DNA of 64,000 nucleotides from Curtobacterium sp. MCBD17_035. Lineage in GTDB: Bacteria; Actinomycetota; Actinomycetes; Actinomycetales; Microbacteriaceae. The notes below the pieces were generated by a model. It worked only from the letters and a program-made list of their open reading frames with translations. It searched no databases and was not told the origin of the DNA. The stretch covers positions 2,852,001 to 2,916,000 of the forward strand of contig NZ_CP126279.1 in the NCBI RefSeq assembly GCF_003234815.2. Reading direction: 5' to 3'. Of this stretch, positions 48,095 through 57,211 are shown piece by piece. Made by a program: the position numbers and the translations under genes. Every line of letters begins with the position of its first letter. Within the stretch, counting starts at the first letter, position 1.

Positions 48095-48616
48095 GTGACG
48101 ATCGTCGCCGCCGCTGACGGCTCCGCCCTCGGCAACCCCGGCCCCGCCGGCTGGGCCTGGTACGTGGACGACGACCGGTGGGCCGCGGGCGGATGGCCGA
48201 GCGCCACGAACAACCAGGGCGAACTGACCGCCGTGCTCCAGCTGCTGCGTGCCACCAAGGCCACGGGCGAGCCGCTGCACATCCTGTGCGACAGCCAGTA
48301 CGCCATCAAGGCCTGCACCGAGTGGCTCGCCGGCTGGAAGCGCAAGGGCTGGCGCAAGGCCGACGGCAAGCCGGTGCTCAACGTCGAGATCATCAAGGAG
48401 CTCGACGCCGAACTGCAGGGCCGGAAGGTCACGTTCGAGTGGGTCCGGGGGCACGTGGGCCACGAGATGAACGAGGCCGCCGACACTCGCGCCCGAGCCG
48501 CGGCGACCGCCTACCAGCGCAGGTCCGAGGTCCCGCACGGGCCGGGGTGGCCCGGGGTCGAGGTCACCGACCCCGCCCCGTTACCCGAGGCCACGCCGCC
48601 CGCGACGCTCTTCTGA
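48095..48616 (+). CDS. rnhA: Ribonuclease HI
   Basis: 173 residues. The DEDD active site is visible: Asp in AAADGSALGNPGPAGWAW, Glu in NNQGELTAVLQLL, Asp in ILCDSQYAIKACTEWL, Asp in GHVGHEMNEAADTRAR. It removes RNA from RNA-DNA hybrids. A ~35-residue Pro-rich tail is appended. GTG 48095 has GGAGG 4 bp upstream. Confidence 0.94.
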   Translation: MTIVAAADGSALGNPGPAGWAWYVDDDRWAAGGWPSATNNQGELTAVLQLLRATKATGEPLHILCDSQYAIKACTEWLAGWKRKGWRKADGKPVLNVEIIKELDAELQGRKVTFEWVRGHVGHEMNEAADTRARAAATAYQRRSEVPHGPGWPGVEVTDPAPLPEATPPATLF

Positions 48617-48754
48617 GGGGCGACCCGGGGCGGCCTCGCCACCGGGACGACGGACCGCGATCCGCCCCTCCGCGTCAGGACCGCGATGCGCCCTCCGTTC
48701 GCCGGTTGTCCCGGTCGCGCGCGAGCCGTTAGGCTCCGGCTGACGGGGGGAGCC

Positions 48755-49648
48755 ATGGGGACTCGTGCGATCGGCGGCGTTGCCGTCACGGCGCTGGCGG
48801 CGTTCGCGCTCGCCGGCTGCAGTGTGTTCGGTGCCGCTCACGGTGCAGCGCCAGGACCGCACCCGCACGGTCCACACGCGCACGGTCCGCACGCGTCGGC
48901 GAACCCGTCACAGCCAGCGGCAGGCACGACGACGGCTCCCGACACCACGGTGGACGAGCACGAGCCCGCGTCCCTCCCGCGCGGCACGGTGGTCGCCGAG
49001 ACGGACGTCACGTCGCCCAGCGGCGACACATCCGCACACGTGCGCGTGGTCTCGGACGGTGACGGCACGTTCACCGCCGAGCTCTCGGGGTTCCGGACGA
49101 CGGTGTCCCAGCCGATGTCGCTCGAGTTCCGCCCGAGCGTGGCGCACCAGGGGGACGGCTACGACCTCGCGTCGATCGGTCTGGTCCAGTGGGGCGCCGG
49201 TGGACAACCGCCGACCGTGGACGACCTGTCCGAGGCCGGGAACGACCCGAGCTTCCTCCGGAGCGTGGTGCTCGTCCCCGTGAACACCGACGCCGAGGCG
49301 GCCGCGAACACGATCCCGTCGTGGGCGAACCACGTCCTCGCCGCCGCGCCCCTGACCTGGCACGTGCCGTCCCCGTACCCCGGGTTCCACATCGGCACGA
49401 TCGCAGCGGCGGTCCCGTACGCCTACGGCACGATCGTCCGGGACGCCACGGGCAAGCCGGTGCAGTACTTCGTCGCGCACGGGGACCGCGCGGTGACCGT
49501 GGCGAAGCGCCTCGGGATCACGCTCGCGCAACTGCGGTGGCTCAATCCGCAGAGCGGGTTCCACGAGCGGGACTGGCTCGACGAAGGCGACCTGCTCAAC
49601 CTCGACCCGAACGGCCGGTCGGAGGCGGTCTCCCCCTCGCAGGGCTGA
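48755..49648 (+). CDS. lipoprotein with His-rich linker and LysM-like C-terminus
   Basis: 297 residues. Signal peptide with lipobox LAGC, Cys22 as anchor. Residues 28-50 are a His/Pro/Gly repeat (GPHPHGPHAHGPHAS), which could bind metal. The middle domain is unassigned. The last ~55 residues (YFVAHGDRAVTVAKRLGITL, QLRWLNPQS, LDEGDLLNLDP) look like a LysM peptidoglycan-binding fold. ATG 48755 with GGGGGG-AGCC upstream. Confidence 0.72.
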   Translation: MGTRAIGGVAVTALAAFALAGCSVFGAAHGAAPGPHPHGPHAHGPHASANPSQPAAGTTTAPDTTVDEHEPASLPRGTVVAETDVTSPSGDTSAHVRVVSDGDGTFTAELSGFRTTVSQPMSLEFRPSVAHQGDGYDLASIGLVQWGAGGQPPTVDDLSEAGNDPSFLRSVVLVPVNTDAEAAANTIPSWANHVLAAAPLTWHVPSPYPGFHIGTIAAAVPYAYGTIVRDATGKPVQYFVAHGDRAVTVAKRLGITLAQLRWLNPQSGFHERDWLDEGDLLNLDPNGRSEAVSPSQG

Positions 49649-49662
49649 CCGCCGGACGGACC

Positions 49663-52230
49663 TCAGTCGACGTCGACCTCGGTCCAGCCGTCGAACCGGC
49701 CGATCTCGGTGACGCGGACCACAGCCTCCCCGGCCTCGTCCGACGCGTCGAGGTCGACGGTCGCGACGATCCCGAAGTCGTTGTCGCCCTCGGGGTCGGC
49801 GAAGATCTGCCGCGCCCGCCAGGTCCGCCCGGGCCCGGCTTCGTCGAGCACGAGGTACCGCATGGACCGCGCGTCGGCGTCGGTGCCGATGCTGTCGTGC
49901 TCCGCGTAGTACTCCTCGAGCACGGCGTCCCAGGCACGCCAGTCGTGGCCGGCGGCGGCGTCGAGCTCCCCCAGGGCCTCGGCGTCGTCGAGCGCGGCGA
50001 GCTGCACCCGCCGGAACAGTTCGTTCCGCACGAGCACCCGGAATGCCCGGGTGTTCGTCGTCAAGCGGTTCGGCGCGGGCGGGGCGATCTCCGCTTCGGG
50101 CGCGTCCCCGACGAGGTGCGGGGCGACCATGGCCTCCCATTCGTCGACGAGCGAGGAGTCCACCTGCCGCACGAGTTCGCCGAGCCACTCCACGATGTCG
50201 GTGAGCTCGTCTGTCCGCATCTCGGTCGGGATCGTCTGCCGCAGCGCGCGGTAGGCGTCGGAGAGGTACCGGAGGACGAGCCCCTCGGAGCGCGAGAGGC
50301 CGTAGAAGCGGACGTAGTCGCCGAAGGTCATGGCGCGTTCGAACATGTCGCGGACGACGGACTTCGGGGACAGGGCGAAGTCGAGCACCCACGGCTGTTC
50401 CCGGCCGTACGCCTCGTACGCGGCTTCGAGGAGCTCCGCGAGCGGCCGCGGGTGGGTGACGTCCTCGAGGAGCTCCATGCGCTCCTCGTACTCGATGCCG
50501 TCACGCTTCATGGCGGCGACGGCCTCGCCGCGTTCCTTGAACTGCTGGGCGCCGAGGATCGCACGCGGGTCGTCGAGCGTGGACTCGACGATGGACACCA
50601 TGTCGAGGGCGTACGTCGGCGACTCGGGGTCGAGCAGCTCGAACGCGGCGAGCGCGAACGGCGACAGGGGCTGGTTCAGGGCGAAGTTCGGCTGCAGATC
50701 GACGGTGAGCCGGACCGTCGGGGGCTCCCCGGGCCTCCCGGCCGGGACCCGCTCGATGACACCAGCGGTGAGCAGCGTCCGCGCGATCGTGAGCGCGCGG
50801 CGCGCGAGCGCGAACTGACGGGCAGGAGGCTCGTGGTTCGCGAACACGAGGTCGCGCACGGCGCCGAACACGTCGCCACCGCGACCGACCACCGCGAGCA
50901 CCATCGCATGCGTGATGCGCATCCGGGACGCGAGCGGTTCGGGCTCGGCGGCGATGAGCCGCTGGAACGACGCCTCACCCCAGGACACGAACCCGTCGGG
51001 GGCCTTCTTGCGCTTGACCTTGTTCTTCTTCTTCGGGTCGTCACCGGCCTTGGCGAGGGCACGTGCGTTCTCGATGTCGTGCTCGGGCGCCTCGGCGACG
51101 ACCGTGCCCTCGGTGTCGTACCCGGCTCGTCCCGCGCGACCGGCGATCTGGTGGAACTCCCGCGCGCTGAGTTGTCGCATCTTCGTGCCGTCGAACTTCG
51201 TCAGGCCGGTGAACAGCACGGACCGGATGGGCACGTTGATGCCGACGCCCAGGGTGTCGGTGCCGCAGATGACGGGCAGGAGGCCCCGCTGCGCGAGCTG
51301 TTCGACGAGCCGCCGGTACTTCGGGAGCATCCCCGCGTGGTGCACCCCGATGCCGGCGCGGATGAGGCGGGACAGGGTCTGGCCGAACCCGGCGCTGAAC
51401 CGGAAGCCGCCGATGGCGGCGGCGATCTCGTCACGGCGTTCGCGCGAGGCGACCGTGATGCTCGTCAGGGACTGGGCGCGTTCGAGCGCCGCGGCCTGGG
51501 CGAAGTGCACGATGTAGACGGGCGCCTTGCCGTCCGACAGGAGCGCCTCGACGGTCTCCTGCACGGGCGTCATGACGTACTCGTAGTCGAGCGGGACCGG
51601 GCGGGACACCCCGGTGACGCGCGCGGTGACGCGGCCGGTCCTCCGGGACAGGTCCTCGGCGATCGCCTCGATGTCGCCGAGCGTGGCGGACATGAGCAGG
51701 AACTGCGCACGGTGCAGGACGAGCAGCGGGACCTGCCACGCCCAGCCGCGGTCGGGCTCGCCGTAGAAGTGGAACTCGTCCATCACGACGACGTCGACGT
51801 CGGCGTCGGGGCCCTGCCGGAGCGCGGTGTTCGCGAGGATCTCGGCGGTGCAGCAGATGATCGGGGCGTCGGCGTTCACCGAGGAGTCGCCCGTGACCAT
51901 GCCGACGTTCTCGGGGCCGAACAGGTCGACGAGCTGGAAGAACTTCTCGGACACGAGCGCCTTGATCGGGGCGGTGTAGTACGACCGCTTGCCCTCGGCG
52001 AGCGCGGCGAAGTGCGCGCCGGCGGCGACGAGCGACTTGCCGGTCCCGGTGGGGGTGCTCAGCACGACGTTCGCGCCGGAGACGAGTTCGATGAGCGCTT
52101 CGTCCTGCGCGGGGTAGAGCGGACGGCCGGTGGACTCGGCCCACTCGGCGAAGGCGGCGTAGACGGCGTCGGGGTCACCGGCCGGCGGGAGCGCGGTGAG
52201 CAGGGGTGCCGGGGCGGTGACGTCGGTCAT
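49663..52230 (-). CDS. DEAD/DEAH helicase with DUF3516
   Basis: Superfamily 2 helicase of 855 residues, actinobacterial Ski2-like type. Walker A STPTGTGKSLVA near 60, motif II MDEFHFYGEPDRGWAW near 150, motif III MSATLGD near 185, C-terminal lobe VICGTDTLGVGINVP and motif VI QIAGRAGRAGYDTEGTV near 365. The last ~400 residues are the DUF3516 region. Probably unwinds structured RNA. ATG 52230. It converges with the LysM-like lipoprotein gene, 14 bp apart. Confidence 0.9.
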   Translation of the reverse strand: MTDVTAPAPLLTALPPAGDPDAVYAAFAEWAESTGRPLYPAQDEALIELVSGANVVLSTPTGTGKSLVAAGAHFAALAEGKRSYYTAPIKALVSEKFFQLVDLFGPENVGMVTGDSSVNADAPIICCTAEILANTALRQGPDADVDVVVMDEFHFYGEPDRGWAWQVPLLVLHRAQFLLMSATLGDIEAIAEDLSRRTGRVTARVTGVSRPVPLDYEYVMTPVQETVEALLSDGKAPVYIVHFAQAAALERAQSLTSITVASRERRDEIAAAIGGFRFSAGFGQTLSRLIRAGIGVHHAGMLPKYRRLVEQLAQRGLLPVICGTDTLGVGINVPIRSVLFTGLTKFDGTKMRQLSAREFHQIAGRAGRAGYDTEGTVVAEAPEHDIENARALAKAGDDPKKKNKVKRKKAPDGFVSWGEASFQRLIAAEPEPLASRMRITHAMVLAVVGRGGDVFGAVRDLVFANHEPPARQFALARRALTIARTLLTAGVIERVPAGRPGEPPTVRLTVDLQPNFALNQPLSPFALAAFELLDPESPTYALDMVSIVESTLDDPRAILGAQQFKERGEAVAAMKRDGIEYEERMELLEDVTHPRPLAELLEAAYEAYGREQPWVLDFALSPKSVVRDMFERAMTFGDYVRFYGLSRSEGLVLRYLSDAYRALRQTIPTEMRTDELTDIVEWLGELVRQVDSSLVDEWEAMVAPHLVGDAPEAEIAPPAPNRLTTNTRAFRVLVRNELFRRVQLAALDDAEALGELDAAAGHDWRAWDAVLEEYYAEHDSIGTDADARSMRYLVLDEAGPGRTWRARQIFADPEGDNDFGIVATVDLDASDEAGEAVVRVTEIGRFDGWTEVDVD

Positions 52231-52371
52231 GGTGGGTCGATCCTCCCGCATCCGGCCTGGGGCGGGCGGCCACCAGCGTCACGAGCGTCGTCGACCGGGG
52301 TGTGGTCCGGCCGAACCGATCGCGCGTATTTCCATGCGAACGCAACGACCGGACGGGTTAGGCTCGGGTCC

Positions 52372-53400
52372 GTGCTGCGCGAACTCGGGTTCCTGTCCTT
52401 CGTCCCGAACCACGGCGGGCCCGCAGGGGCGGCCGCCGCGCTCGAGGACGGCCTGCAGCTGTTCGAGCACGCCGAGGGACTCGGATACGCCACGGGCTGG
52501 GTCCGCGGCCGGCACTTCGAGCCGTTCCTGACGAGCCCGATGACGCTCTTCGCGGCGGCGGCACAACGCACCCGTCGCATCGGCTTCGGCACCGCCGTGC
52601 TCGGCATGCGGTACGAGGACCCCATCCGGCTCGCCGAGGACGTCGCCACCGTGGACCTCCTGAGCGGTGGCCGCGTCGAGCTCGGCATCAGCACGGGGAT
52701 CCCGCAGTCCGGGCCGGTGCTCGATCCGCTGTTCGGCGCGGTCGACCGTCCGTTCCGCGAGGAAGCGGAGGCCCGCGCGGCGCGGCTCCTCGAGGCCCTC
52801 CGCGGCGACGCCCTCGGCACGAGCGGCGGCGGGTACGAGAGCATCCCGGCGGGCAAGGACCTGGTCGTCGAGCCGCACAGCGCCGGTCTGCTCGATCGCG
52901 TGTGGTGGGGCGGCGGCAGCACGGGCACGGCGGTGCGCACCGCGGAGCGGGGGCTCGACCTCCATCTGTCGACGCTCAACACCGAGGACACCGGGGCGCC
53001 GTTCGCGGACGCCCAGGCCGCGCAGATCGTCGCGTACCGCGAACGCCTGGCGGAGGCGCACCCGGGTCGGACCGGCCGGGTCGCGATCGGTCGGATCGTC
53101 GTGCCGTTCGAGACCGAGGCCGACGCCGCCACGCACCGCGAGTTCATCGAGAGCTACGCAGCGGGCATGGACGACGAGGGTCGACCGCGCTCCGGCACCC
53201 CGCCGTTCCGGTTCAGCAAGGTGCTGGCCGGCGAACCGGAGCGGATCGTGGAGGCGCTGCTCGGGGACCCCGCGGTCGCCGCGACCGACCAGCTCGTGAT
53301 CACGCTGCCCGCCAACGGCGACGCCGCGTCCCATCGTCGGATCCTGTCGCTCGTCGCCGACCGGATCGCGCCGCACCTGGGCTGGACGCCCGCCGCCTGA
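52372..53400 (+). CDS. LLM-class flavin-dependent oxidoreductase (first of two)
   Basis: Luciferase-like monooxygenase fold, 342 residues: LRELGFLSFVPNHGGPAGAA, FGTAVLGMRYEDPIRLAEDV, LLSGGRVELGISTGIPQSGP, and DRVWWGGGSTGTAVRTAERG. It uses FMN or F420; substrate unknown. TAGGCT ends 7 nt before GTG 52372. A paralogue lies 6.4 kb downstream. Confidence 0.88.
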   Translation: MLRELGFLSFVPNHGGPAGAAAALEDGLQLFEHAEGLGYATGWVRGRHFEPFLTSPMTLFAAAAQRTRRIGFGTAVLGMRYEDPIRLAEDVATVDLLSGGRVELGISTGIPQSGPVLDPLFGAVDRPFREEAEARAARLLEALRGDALGTSGGGYESIPAGKDLVVEPHSAGLLDRVWWGGGSTGTAVRTAERGLDLHLSTLNTEDTGAPFADAQAAQIVAYRERLAEAHPGRTGRVAIGRIVVPFETEADAATHREFIESYAAGMDDEGRPRSGTPPFRFSKVLAGEPERIVEALLGDPAVAATDQLVITLPANGDAASHRRILSLVADRIAPHLGWTPAA

Positions 53401-53475
53401 GCGACGCGGACGCCCGACCCGGCGACGGGGACCAGGACCGTCCGGCAATCAGGGAATGCCACTCGCCGGGGTTGA

Positions 53476-53521
53476 CCTCGGCGGGAGAGGCGGCGTGGTG
53501 AGGACCCCTCCCCCGCCGAGG
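53476..53521 (+). terminator. hairpin after the LLM oxidoreductase gene
   Basis: CCTCGGCGGG (53476-53485) pairs with CCCGCCGAGG (53512-53521); the stem extends inward with one mismatch through GAGAGG/CCCTCC. It lies 75 bp past the stop codon. Confidence 0.55.
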
Positions 53522-53659
53522 CGCCCATCCCGGCCCTGATCCGAACGGGATGGTGCGTCCATGATCGCATCGCGCTGTGCGTTTGTCACCCGTCAACAGT
53601 CCGATCGCGGAACAGTACGCATCCTGGCTGTTCTCCGTCGCTCCGCGGCCCGAACACGA

Positions 53660-53694
53660 CGATGCGCCCTCGTGGAGACCACGAGGGCGCATCG
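53660..53694. terminator. perfect 16-bp inverted repeat with 3-nt loop
   Basis: CGATGCGCCCTCGTGG, AGA, CCACGAGGGCGCATCG. It stands in the middle of a 555-bp gap, 260 bp from the gene on the left and 260 bp from the gene on the right, without a T-tract. It could terminate a small transcript or be a protein site. Confidence 0.5.
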
Positions 53695-53955
53695 ACACAC
53701 CGAAGCCGATGGGGCACCGACAGCCGGATCAGGAGGCTGCGGCGCGCTCCGAACGACCACGTACGGTGCGGGCGTCACGGTAACCAGCCGTGTCCACCGA
53801 GGTGCATGTTACTGATACGACCGCATCGAAAGCCAGATCACGCGGCCGATTCCCTGGGTGGAGCCGGAATGCGCAGGACCGGGCATGATTGGACGGGCGG
53901 CCTGGGGCCGCGACCGGGCTCCATGCCCGGTGGGACTCGACGACGAGGAGGCGCG

Positions 53956-54819
53956 ATGACGCGCGTAGTGGTGACCGGTGGCAGCGGCAAGCTCGGGAGG
54001 GCCGTGGTGCGCGAGTTCGACGCGCACGGCTACGACGTGGTCCTGCTCGACCGGGTGCCGTCCCCGGACAAGCCCGAGGGCGTCGCCTTCGTCCGCACCG
54101 ACCTGACCGACTACGGGCAGGTGCTCGGCGCGTTCATCGGGCTCGACGACCGGTACGACACTCCCGTCGACGCCGTCGTCCACCTCGCGGCGATCCCGGC
54201 GCCGGGCCTCGTGCCCGACGTCGCCCTCATCACGAACAACGTGACGGCGTCGATCAACGTGTTCCACGCGGCCAAGGCAGCGGGGATCAAGAACGTCGTG
54301 TGGGCGTCGAGCGAGACGCTGCTGGGGATCCCTATGGGCGAGCACCAGCCGCCGTACCTGCCGGTCGACGAGGAGTTCGCCGTCCGCCCGCAGTCCTCGT
54401 ACTCGCTGGGCAAGGCCGTGGAGGAGGAGATGGCGCGGCACTTCACCCGCTGGGACCCGACCCTCAAGATGATCGGCCTGCGGTTCTCGAACGTCATGGA
54501 CGAGACCGACTACCCCGCGTACCCGTGGGACGAGCAGCCCGAGGCGAAGATCTTCAACCTGTGGTCCTACATCGACTCGCGTGACGGCGCCCAGGCCGTT
54601 CGCAAGGCAGTCGAGAGCGACCTCACCGGGTTCGAGGCGTTCATCATCGCCTCGCCGGACACCGTCATGACGACGCCGACGATCGAGCTCGTCGAGCGCT
54701 TCGTCCCCGACATCCCCCGGAAGAGCGCGATCGACGGCGTCAGCTCGCTCCTGTCGTCGGACAAGGCCCGCGAGCTCATCGGCTACGACCCGCAGTACAG
54801 CTGGCGCGACGGCCGCTGA
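53956..54819 (+). CDS. NAD-dependent epimerase/dehydratase
   Basis: Extended short-chain dehydrogenase of 287 residues. NAD motif VVVTGGSGKLGRAVVREF at the N-terminus, AVVHLAAIPAPGLVPD near 75, catalytic Ser in WASSETLLG and YxxxK as SSYSLGKAVEEEMARHF near 152. Probably acts on a sugar or nucleotide sugar; substrate unknown. It is isolated by large hairpins on both sides. Confidence 0.9.
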   Translation: MTRVVVTGGSGKLGRAVVREFDAHGYDVVLLDRVPSPDKPEGVAFVRTDLTDYGQVLGAFIGLDDRYDTPVDAVVHLAAIPAPGLVPDVALITNNVTASINVFHAAKAAGIKNVVWASSETLLGIPMGEHQPPYLPVDEEFAVRPQSSYSLGKAVEEEMARHFTRWDPTLKMIGLRFSNVMDETDYPAYPWDEQPEAKIFNLWSYIDSRDGAQAVRKAVESDLTGFEAFIIASPDTVMTTPTIELVERFVPDIPRKSAIDGVSSLLSSDKARELIGYDPQYSWRDGR

Positions 54820-54829
54820 GCCGGTTCCG

Positions 54830-54887
54830 CGAGATCGCACTCGTCGCCGTTCTGACCACCGTCGGAACGGCGACGACTGCGATCTCG
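54830..54887. terminator. 23-bp inverted repeat between convergent genes
   Basis: Arms 54830-54852 (starting CGAGATCGCACTCGTCG) and 54865-54887 (ending CGACTGCGATCTCG) pair at 22 of 23 positions around a 12-nt loop. It sits 10 bp after the epimerase stop and 33 bp from the stop of the convergent methyltransferase gene, so it probably ends transcription from both sides. Confidence 0.65.
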
Positions 54888-54920
54888 GCGGTGGGGGCGG
54901 GACGAGCGGGACCGAGCAGG

Positions 54921-56675
54921 TCAGGCGGGCGGGCGCAGGAGGCCGTCCTGCAGCAGGGCACGGACGCGCGGCAGCAGATCGGCGGTCAGGTCCTCGGCCC
55001 CGACGCCGGTGAGGTCCGCGATCGCCTCGACGATCGCCCGCACCGACAGGTCCCCGTCGCAGGCACCGACGAACGCGGCGAGCGCGGTGTCGGCGTCCAC
55101 GCGCCGCGCGAACCCGCCGCCCTGCACGAGGGTGATCACGGTCGGGTCGTCGTTGCCCGGCCAGTAGTGGCGCTCCTCCGTCACGTCACCGGCGACCACG
55201 AGGTGCGCGCGCCCGAGGGCCTCGTCGTCGTGCCCGCGCGACCACGCGACGGCGTCGAGCGTCCGTGCGACGGCGGCGCCGAGGCCGGTCGGGTTGCTGC
55301 CGAGCGCGTCCGCGATCCGTTCGAAGCGCCGCAGCCGGGAGGCCCGCCCGCCGCTCGGCGCGCCGCTCGCCTCCGCCACGGGGTCCGGGCGGCGGACGAC
55401 GACGTAGCCGAACCCGACGGCGGTGACGTGTCGGGCGGCGAAGTCGTCGAGCCAGGCGTCGACGAGGCGGTCGTGGGCGGGGGTGCCGGGTCGCGTGCCG
55501 CCGTCGCGGATCCAGGTCTCGGCGTAGCGCGCGGGGTCCTGCTGCTCGCGCTCGACGACCCAGACGTCGACGTCGCGCGCCGACGCGGTGTCGTCGAACC
55601 AGCCGCGGACACGGTCGAGCCCGTCCCGACCCCATCGGTACTCCCAGTTCCCGAGGAGCTGCGCCGTGCCTCCCGGCTCGAGGTGCTCGGCGAGTCCGCG
55701 CAGGACGGTCTCGACGAGGCCGTCGCCGATCATGCCGCCGTCGCGGTACTCGTACGAGGGGACGTCGTCGCGCCGGGGTGTGATGACGAACGGCGGATTC
55801 GACACGATGCGGTCGAACCGCTCTCCCGCGACGGGCTCGAACAGGGACCCGAGGCGGAACTCGATGCCGTCGAGCCCGTTGAGGTCGGCGTTGAACCGCG
55901 CGATCGCGAGGGCCCGCTCCGAGATGTCGGTCGCCACGACCTGGTCCGCGTGGCGACGCGCGTGCATCGCCTGGATCCCGCAGCCCGTGCCGAGGTCGAG
56001 CACGCGACGGACGGGGACGGGCACCATGAGGCCGCTCAGGGTCATCGTGGCACCGCCGACGCCGAGCACGTGGTCCTCGCCGAGCGGCCCGCCGAGGACG
56101 GCCTCGCCGAGGTCGGACAGGATCCACCAGCTGCCCGCGCCGGCGTCGTCGACGAAGGCGTAGGGCCGGAGGTCGACCGCTGGGACGACGTGGTCGCCCA
56201 CGACGCGCAGGAGGCCCGCGGCGGCGAGCGCCTCGACGCCGGCGGTGGGCAGGGCCGCGTCGGCGTCGGTCCGGGGCACGGCGACGCCGAGCACGAAGCA
56301 CGTGGCGAGCGTGGCGGTGGCGGTCGGTGCTGTGGCGGTTGGTGCTGAGGGAGTCGGCGCAGTGGCGGTCGGTGCTGTGGCGGCGGGTGCTGTGGCGACG
56401 GGCGCTGTGGCGGTGGGTGCTCGGTCGTCCGCGCTGTCGTTCGTGGCACCGGTCGTCATGCCGGCGCGCCGCCGTGCGTCCAGGGCCCGGAGCGCGGGGA
56501 CGCGGTCGCCACGGTGCAGGGCGGCCGCGGCGTCCGTGCCCCAGAGCGCGTCCACGGCGTCGACGGTGTACCCCGCGGTGCGCAGGTCCTCGGCGAGCGC
56601 ACGGGCGAGTGCGGCGTCGGGGACGATCCGGCGGGCGGGCGCGGGGGCGAGTTCGGGGGCGTGCTGCGTCGTCAC
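54921..56675 (-). CDS. SAM-dependent methyltransferase, RsmC/PrmC-like core with long flanks
   Basis: 584 residues. After an N-terminal domain of about 75 residues comes an Ala/Pro/Thr repeat linker (about 90-125), a further domain, then the Rossmann core: VRRVLDLGTGCGIQAMHARR near 238 (SAM site), VVATDISERAL, and RIVSNPPFVITPRRD with the NPPF motif near 305, then a ~200-residue tail. NPPF enzymes methylate amino groups of bases or glutamine; the target is unknown. GTG 56675 overlaps the upstream HTH stop (GTGA). Confidence 0.85.
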   Translation of the reverse strand: MTTQHAPELAPAPARRIVPDAALARALAEDLRTAGYTVDAVDALWGTDAAAALHRGDRVPALRALDARRRAGMTTGATNDSADDRAPTATAPVATAPAATAPTATAPTPSAPTATAPTATATLATCFVLGVAVPRTDADAALPTAGVEALAAAGLLRVVGDHVVPAVDLRPYAFVDDAGAGSWWILSDLGEAVLGGPLGEDHVLGVGGATMTLSGLMVPVPVRRVLDLGTGCGIQAMHARRHADQVVATDISERALAIARFNADLNGLDGIEFRLGSLFEPVAGERFDRIVSNPPFVITPRRDDVPSYEYRDGGMIGDGLVETVLRGLAEHLEPGGTAQLLGNWEYRWGRDGLDRVRGWFDDTASARDVDVWVVEREQQDPARYAETWIRDGGTRPGTPAHDRLVDAWLDDFAARHVTAVGFGYVVVRRPDPVAEASGAPSGGRASRLRRFERIADALGSNPTGLGAAVARTLDAVAWSRGHDDEALGRAHLVVAGDVTEERHYWPGNDDPTVITLVQGGGFARRVDADTALAAFVGACDGDLSVRAIVEAIADLTGVGAEDLTADLLPRVRALLQDGLLRPPA

Positions 56676-57094
56676 GCGCGAGCCGGGGTGTGCGCGCCGG
56701 CGGTGCGCGGTGCGGGCAGCGGCGGCAGGTCCTCGAGGAGCACGGCGGGCGGGACCTGCCACGTGCGGACGAGGTCGAGCACGCCGGGGAACCGCGCGGC
56801 GATGACCTCGGTCCGGACGCGGCTGCGTCGTTCGAGGCCGTCCTGACGCTGCTCGAGCAGGCCGGCCTCGCGCAGGACCCGGAAGTGGTGCGTCAGCGTC
56901 GACTTCGGCCGGTCGATCCCCACCCATCCACAGGCCTGCTCGGATCCGTCGCCGTCGACGAGGTACCGGTGCAGGATGGTGAGGCGGATGGGGTCCGAGA
57001 GCGCTGCCATCACGCTCGGCAGCGCGATCGCGTCCGGGTCCGGCTGCGGCAGGAGCGGTGCCGGGGTGGGGGCGACGGCGACGGCTGCTGACAT
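56672..57094 (-). CDS. ArsR-type HTH regulator
   Basis: 140 residues with a winged helix: VMAALSDPIRLTILHRYLVD near 28-47 and RPKSTLTHHFRVLREAGLLE near 66-85. The 25-residue N-terminus is Pro/Ala-rich. No metal-binding Cys motif. It is divergent from an MFS gene across three CAGTAC-based palindromes, its likely operators, and is coupled by GTGA to the methyltransferase. Confidence 0.88.
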   Translation of the reverse strand: MSAAVAVAPTPAPLLPQPDPDAIALPSVMAALSDPIRLTILHRYLVDGDGSEQACGWVGIDRPKSTLTHHFRVLREAGLLEQRQDGLERRSRVRTEVIAARFPGVLDLVRTWQVPPAVLLEDLPPLPAPRTAGAHTPARA

Positions 57095-57110
57095 GCGCGG
57101 AAGGTTACCA

Positions 57111-57172
57111 CCCAGTACTGGGCAGTACGACTCCGGTCGTACTGGGAGTACAGTACGAGTCTGCTCGTACTG
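57111..57172. promoter_or_regulatory. three palindromic operators sharing CAGTAC
   Basis: CCCAGTACTGGG (57111-57122), then CAGTACGAC-N4-GTCGTACTG (57123-57144) and CAGTACGAG-N4-CTCGTACTG (57151-57172). The two 22-bp sites have perfect 9-bp arms and start 28 bp apart. They fill the gap between the divergent HTH and MFS genes. Confidence 0.8.
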
Positions 57173-57211
57173 CGACCGCGTGGCGCGAGCCCGAGGACCA
57201 GGAGGAACGGC

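Larger units (their letters stand above)
53401..53955. other. 555-bp gene-free region with two hairpins
   Basis: No frame here resembles a protein. It contains a 10-bp GC stem just after the LLM gene, a perfect 16-bp stem near its middle, and a more A+T-rich stretch (53775-53830) that probably holds the promoter of the epimerase gene, which has GAGGAGG before ATG 53956. Confidence 0.6.

Noticed and set aside
53561..53815. Small gene in the 53.4-53.96 kb gap
   Set aside because: The frame reads through a perfect 16-bp inverted repeat, has no ribosome site and no similarity I recognise.
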